NCBI GenBank assembly: GCA_039810085.1
Contig: JBDHWG010000003.1
Location: 1 to 64,000, forward strand
Length of the DNA: 64,000 bases
Source of the DNA: JBDHWG01 sp039810085
Lineage (GTDB): Bacteria; Chloroflexota; Anaerolineae; Epilineales; JAHCIE01
Reading direction: 5' to 3'
The notes under the pieces were generated by a model. It ran no database searches and was not told where the DNA came from. It saw nothing but the letters and a program-made list of their open reading frames with translations. Of this stretch, positions 60,054-64,000 are shown piece by piece. Positions within the stretch are counted from its first letter, which is position 1. The number at the start of each line of letters is the position of its first letter. Both the position numbers and the translations under genes were made by a program.

Positions 60054-62516
60054 TCACTTCGGAACGACGGTAAGGGGAACCAATGGGATCGTCGGCCAGC
60101 CGCCGTCCGGGCCATCGAGTTGGAGCGTGTAGCGGCCCGGCGCCAGGTCGGGCGGCAGTTGCAGGATGTGGACGCTACGGACGATCTCACCCGCGCGCCA
60201 CTGGTCAACGGGGTAAGTCGGCGTCCCTGGTGTGGCGTCAGCAGCGGCGACAGGGGCTGCGCCATCCAGGACGGCCACGCGGTAACCGCTCTGGGCTGGA
60301 TCGGTGGGAAGGTGGGGGGCCTCCTTTATGGCCTGCCAGTAGAGCGTGACTTGCACCTCGTCGCCGGCGTGGATCGCCGTGTCCGGCGCGTAATCGAAAC
60401 CGCGCTTGTAGACGGCGTAGCCCGCTAGAGTCAGGTCGCCGACACTCGCGCCGGAGCGATAGGGGAGATTGAACACCTCGATGGGCGGCGGGGCAGCCGG
60501 GCGCTTGATGGTCACCTGGCCGAGGCTCAGGCTGTCGCTGCCGTCAGGCAAGACCAGGCGCTTGCCCGTGGCCGGATCGTACAGGCCGACGCGCACCTCG
60601 GCCGTCTCCGGCGGCGTCCCGAACGGCACGAGGATACCGTGATTGTCCTCGCGTGTCGTTCCCGCCTGCCAACCCCGTGTCGATGTTCCAGCTGGGGGCG
60701 CGTCGTGCTGGCCGATGACGACCCCTGAAGGATCGACAAGGTGGACGAACACACTGTAATCCGCTGGGATGCCCGTGTCGGCGCGCCAGCGCAGGGCCAC
60801 GGGCAAAACATCGCCTGCTTCGACGCTATCACCCAGACGCGCGCTCTGGAGCGTGAAATCCTGCCCGAAGTGCGCATCGAGCGTTCGCTCGGCTCCGGTG
60901 GCCTTGGGCAGCGCGTACTCGGTCAGGCGCAGGTTGCCGACCCAGCTATCCATCGCCTTGTAGCCGTTACGCCCCAGCCACCCCTCGACGATGCCGTCCG
61001 GGTCGCTCTCGTTCGTCGCCCAGAACAGGCCGAAGATGCGCTGATGAGTCGCGGCGAGTTGCGCCAGGGCCGCCTCGGTCTCGGCGCGGTCCGGCGGGCG
61101 GCGTTGTGGCAGTGGAACGACGGGGATTGTTCCTGTGTAGTACAGGCCAAAAACCTCGACCTGGCTTGGCGCGTTCAGGACGATGGCATCGCCAGGCCGG
61201 CCGGCCGCCATCAGGTAGCGGGCAATGCCGCGATAGTCGTCGCGGGCCTGGCGCGGGTCGAAATAGTAGCCGAGCAAACCGCTCACGGAAATCGCCACCA
61301 GCAGGGCCAGCAGCGCGGTCGAGACGAGCATGCCTGCCCGCCGCCAGACTTGTAGCAGCAGCAGCGCGCCCTGGGCGACCAGGAGGCTAAACGGCGGCGC
61401 GATGAGCAGCAGGAACTTCGGGTTATACATCGGCTTGCGCAGCGACAGGACGTACATCATCAGCAGCGGCACGACCAGGTACAGCACCGCCGCCAGCGTC
61501 GCCTCCCCCATCCCCCATCCCCTATCCCCTTCCCCCCGTGTGAGGGAAGGGGTGTCGTCCTCTTCTCCCCTCTTCCATCTTGGGAGAGGGCCAGGGTGAG
61601 GGACGAATCGAGCGGCAAGGGGCGTTAGTGCTGCGCCGACGACGAGGGCAGCGGCGAATACCCACGCCCACGCCGACCACGGCGTGCCGCGTCCCAGGCT
61701 GAACACACGCAAGCTATCCGACAGGAGGAACGCTAGGGTGAAAGGCGCGCTGACGGCGGGCCAGCGGCGGATGGCGTCCAGCGTGTATAGGAGCCAGGGC
61801 AGGAACAGGGCAGCGACGACAAGCTGCGCGGCGATCCACGCGACGGCGGCGCGCCAGCGACGATAACGCAGGGTCCACACGGCCACGATGAGGTTTGCGA
61901 CCAGTGGGACGGTGAAGGCGAAGTAGTGCGAGTACAGGGCAGCGAGGGCGGCAATGGTGTAGAAAATAAGTGGGAGGTAGGTCCGTCTGGCAGCAACAAC
62001 TTCAGTGGTTCGTCTCGGCTGCCAGGTTTGTATAAAGGCGAGCATCGCCAGGAAGGCCGCCGCGCCAAAGACCGCCGCCTGGGTGTACATGCGCGTCTCT
62101 TGCGAGTAGTACACGGCGACGGGCGAGACGGCGACCAGGAACGCGCCCGCCAGGGCCGCGAGCGGGCCGAACAGGCGCCGTCCGATAGCCCACGTCAGCA
62201 GCACCAGGGCGCAGCCCATGAGTACGCTGAGGCTGCGCACGGCGGCCTCGCTCTGCCCAAACAGGTTCTCCCAGTAGTGCAGGATGAAGTAGTACAGCGG
62301 GGGGTGGATGTCGGCGGCGGCGCCCTGGGCAATGGTGGGCAGGTCCCGCGTTGCGAGGACGACGGACGTGCCCTCGTCGTACCAGAAGCTCTGGGCGTCG
62401 ATGCGGTAGACGCGCAGCGCGAGCGCCAGCAGCAAAATGCCGGCCAGCGCCAGGCCCGGCAGGAGCCGCGACGCGCGCACGGCGGTAGTCGATTGGGGGA
62501 TTGAGATATCTGTCAC
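60054..62516 (-). CDS. GT39-like membrane glycosyltransferase with a repeat-derived insertion
   Basis: An 820-residue membrane protein of the dolichyl-phosphate-mannose mannosyltransferase (PMT/GT39) type. The first luminal loop has the catalytic acidic pair in FWYDEGTSV, followed by ADIHPPLYYF; about ten transmembrane helices follow to residue 430, then a long extracytoplasmic C-terminal part with two beta-rich domains (LPVALRWRADTGIPADYSVF and VQVTLYWQAI). Residues about 304-338 between two helices are encoded by a dispersed repeat. The GTG start lies 7 nt after TAGAAT, so a leaderless mRNA is likely. Confidence 0.88.
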   Translation of the reverse strand: MTDISIPQSTTAVRASRLLPGLALAGILLLALALRVYRIDAQSFWYDEGTSVVLATRDLPTIAQGAAADIHPPLYYFILHYWENLFGQSEAAVRSLSVLMGCALVLLTWAIGRRLFGPLAALAGAFLVAVSPVAVYYSQETRMYTQAAVFGAAAFLAMLAFIQTWQPRRTTEVVAARRTYLPLIFYTIAALAALYSHYFAFTVPLVANLIVAVWTLRYRRWRAAVAWIAAQLVVAALFLPWLLYTLDAIRRWPAVSAPFTLAFLLSDSLRVFSLGRGTPWSAWAWVFAAALVVGAALTPLAARFVPHPGPLPRWKRGEEDDTPSLTRGEGDRGWGMGEATLAAVLYLVVPLLMMYVLSLRKPMYNPKFLLLIAPPFSLLVAQGALLLLQVWRRAGMLVSTALLALLVAISVSGLLGYYFDPRQARDDYRGIARYLMAAGRPGDAIVLNAPSQVEVFGLYYTGTIPVVPLPQRRPPDRAETEAALAQLAATHQRIFGLFWATNESDPDGIVEGWLGRNGYKAMDSWVGNLRLTEYALPKATGAERTLDAHFGQDFTLQSARLGDSVEAGDVLPVALRWRADTGIPADYSVFVHLVDPSGVVIGQHDAPPAGTSTRGWQAGTTREDNHGILVPFGTPPETAEVRVGLYDPATGKRLVLPDGSDSLSLGQVTIKRPAAPPPIEVFNLPYRSGASVGDLTLAGYAVYKRGFDYAPDTAIHAGDEVQVTLYWQAIKEAPHLPTDPAQSGYRVAVLDGAAPVAAADATPGTPTYPVDQWRAGEIVRSVHILQLPPDLAPGRYTLQLDGPDGGWPTIPLVPLTVVPK
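61503..61603. repeat. CTCTCCC-type repeat inside the GT39 gene
   Basis: On the plus strand CCCCCATCCCCTATCCCCTT, then TGAGGGAAGGGGT, then CTTGGGAGAGGGCCAGGGTGAGGG. The members are related to 2522-2556. It is read in frame within a loop of the membrane glycosyltransferase. Confidence 0.75.
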
Positions 62517-62588
62517 GCTGAAATTCTAGCATAGACGTAGCCAACGGGTAAATGTCGGCGTAGCTTTGTGGTCCAGGGGCGCGGGCGC

Positions 62589-62594
62589 TATAAT
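62589..62594 (+). promoter_or_regulatory. -10 element of the right-edge glycosyltransferase
   Basis: TATAAT with TTGTGG at 62567-62572 (16-bp spacer). It ends 14 nt before the ATG, leaving a leader of only about 8 nt. Confidence 0.6.
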
Positions 62595-62608
62595 GAGCGT
62601 CGGTTGCC

Positions 62609-64000
62609 ATGTCTTCTCAACGCGCGCGCGTCCCGCTGCTTCCCATTCTTCTGCTGGCCGGGCTGACCCTGCTCGGCCTGGCTTTGCGCCTCTACCGGCT
62701 GGATACCGTACCCCTCGGCCTGCACCACGACGAGGGCTACAACGCCCTCGACGCGATGGCTATCGTCGATGGCTGGCGGCCGGTCTTTTTGCCGGGTAAC
62801 TTCGGGCGCGAGCCGCTGTTCATCTACGGCATGGCCGTTGCCATCGCTCTCTTTGGTCCGATGGCCTGGGCGATCCGCCTGCCCGGCGCGCTCTCCGGCG
62901 CCCTCGCCATTCCGTCCCAGTACCTCTTCGCCGCGTCGCTGCCCCTTCCCCGTCCCCGCGTGACGGCGCTGCTGAGCGCGGCGCTGGTCGCCGTCTCCTT
63001 CTGGCCGCTCACGAAGGCGCACCAGGGGTTGCGGGCAGGCTTGCTGCCGGTGTGGGTGGCTCTCGCACTATGGGCGTGGTGGAAGGCCATTGAGGGTGAT
63101 GCGGGAAGACGGCACGGGGGACGAGAAAACCTTGCGTGGGCGGCGCTGGCCGGCGTGTTCGTCGCGGCGGGCAACTACACCCACCTGAACGCGCGCCTGC
63201 TGCCAATCATCCTGCTTGGCTCGGCGCTGTGGGTCGTCGTCCGCGAGCGGCGAGTGCGCCCCGCGCTTCTGTGGGCCATCGCGTCCGCCGTCGCCGTCGT
63301 CCTGTGTCTGCCCCTGATCCTCTACTTTGCCGCCAACCCCGATCTGCTCGGCCTGCGTTCCAGCCAAGTGTCCATCTTCAGCCCCGACGTGAATGGCGGC
63401 AATCTGCCTGCGGCCCTCGCCCACAACACCGTCAACATCCTGCTCATGTTCACCGTCCGAGGCACGTCGTCGTGGTGGGAGAACATCGCCGGCCGACCCA
63501 TCTTCGACCCCGTCAGCGGCCTGGCGTTTGTCGTCGGGGTCGGGTTCCTGCTACGCGACCTGATGGGTCGGCGAGGGCGCGCGCCGCAGGCGGCGGCAGT
63601 ATTGCTGGTCCTGGCCTTCGTGGCGATGCTAATTCCGTCGTGGCTGAGCGAGGAAGCGCCAAACTATGGGCGGCTGACCGGCATCTGGCCGGTGCTCTAC
63701 CTGCTGCCCGCGTGGGCCATCGAGCGCGGCGCGGCCTGGCTCGACACGCGGCGGGCGTCCCTCGGTGTCGTCGGAATGGTGTTGGCGGTTGTGGTCATCG
63801 GCACATGGTCAAGCTGGGACTTTTTTGGGCGCTACGCCAGCGCGCCCGAGGTCCACGATGTCTATCGCGGCGCGGCCTTCGACCGGGGCTATGCTGTCGC
63901 CGCCGAGGTGGCCCAGGGGCCGACCTACGTCTCGCCCGGCGTGTGGGACCAGCCGGTGATTCGCCTGGTCAACCGCGCCCACCCGCCGCGCTCCTTCGAC
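62609..64000 (+). CDS. GT39-like membrane glycosyltransferase, C-terminus cut by the window end
   Basis: At least 464 codons are open from the ATG at 62609 to the last base, with no stop. The N-terminus has a transmembrane helix (LLPILLLAGLTLLGLALRLY), then the catalytic acidic pair in LHHDEGYNALDAM and a GNFGREPLFIYG loop, typical of PMT/ArnT-like enzymes. At least eight further hydrophobic segments are readable. It is divergent from the other GT39-like gene with a 92-bp shared intergenic region. The enzyme probably glycosylates proteins or lipids at the outer face of the membrane. Confidence 0.85.
   Translation, partial: MSSQRARVPLLPILLLAGLTLLGLALRLYRLDTVPLGLHHDEGYNALDAMAIVDGWRPVFLPGNFGREPLFIYGMAVAIALFGPMAWAIRLPGALSGALAIPSQYLFAASLPLPRPRVTALLSAALVAVSFWPLTKAHQGLRAGLLPVWVALALWAWWKAIEGDAGRRHGGRENLAWAALAGVFVAAGNYTHLNARLLPIILLGSALWVVVRERRVRPALLWAIASAVAVVLCLPLILYFAANPDLLGLRSSQVSIFSPDVNGGNLPAALAHNTVNILLMFTVRGTSSWWENIAGRPIFDPVSGLAFVVGVGFLLRDLMGRRGRAPQAAAVLLVLAFVAMLIPSWLSEEAPNYGRLTGIWPVLYLLPAWAIERGAAWLDTRRASLGVVGMVLAVVVIGTWSSWDFFGRYASAPEVHDVYRGAAFDRGYAVAAEVAQGPTYVSPGVWDQPVIRLVNRAHPPRSFD

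Overview
The window is GC-rich bacterial chromosome, densely packed with genes on both strands and carrying only chromosomal housekeeping and accessory functions; no phage, plasmid or CRISPR signals were seen. Best guess for the source is a member of the Chloroflexota (inference only): a T-box in front of metG, archaeal-style release-factor homologues, many Thr/Pro-rich membrane-anchored proteins, M42 and S9 peptidases and abundant small palindromic repeats fit that phylum, but no marker gene was compared.

Layout. 1-4400: an oligopeptide-type ABC transporter (two permeases and a lipoprotein, no ATPases). 4400-9320: a PrsW-like membrane protease, two alpha/beta hydrolases and a dehydrogenase pair. 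9368-12640: tRNA-Lys, a complete T-box/metG unit and ada. 12650-16600: a minus-strand group (SRPBCC protein, EamA transporter, M42 aminopeptidase, two Thr/Pro-rich surface proteins). 16800-19070: threonine catabolism (tdh-kbl). 19300-24840: cell-envelope enzymes (L,D-transpeptidase, C39-like protease, a 3D/5'-nucleotidase-C fusion), a HEAT-repeat protein and rpsU. 25070-29950: membrane protein, ParB-like protein, bacterial eRF1-like (baeRF/VLRF1-type) protein, nucleotidyltransferase, asnS. 29960-34000: glycosyltransferases, a DUF4037 protein and a methyltransferase. 34050-38440: thrC, an oxidoreductase, a methyltransferase, a beta-lactamase-like hydrolase. 38620-44260: a redox/signalling region: ferric-reductase-like protein, ApbE, a Pro/Gln-rich protein, a two-component system and a secreted duplicated protein. 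44400-56800: S9 peptidase, HNH protein, lspA, DksA-like protein, ileS, TrmH-type methyltransferase, infC-rpmI-rplT, dnaN and small accessory genes. 57000-59820: McrBC type IV restriction. 60050-64000: two divergent GT39-like membrane glycosyltransferases, the second cut by the window end.

The most informative non-coding signals are: (i) two clusters of four CTNAGAA heptamers with exact 11-bp period, each exactly 10 bp from a -10 element, on the two sides of the two-component system, which predicts its regulon; (ii) the T-box with an ATG specifier in front of metG; (iii) an ATC start codon for infC; (iv) genes whose -10 box lies 6-7 nt before the start codon, implying leaderless mRNAs; and (v) five families of palindromic repeats, several of which run in frame through coding sequences. 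Two dehydrogenases lack normally invariant residues (the SDR lacks the catalytic Lys; Tdh lacks all four structural-zinc Cys).
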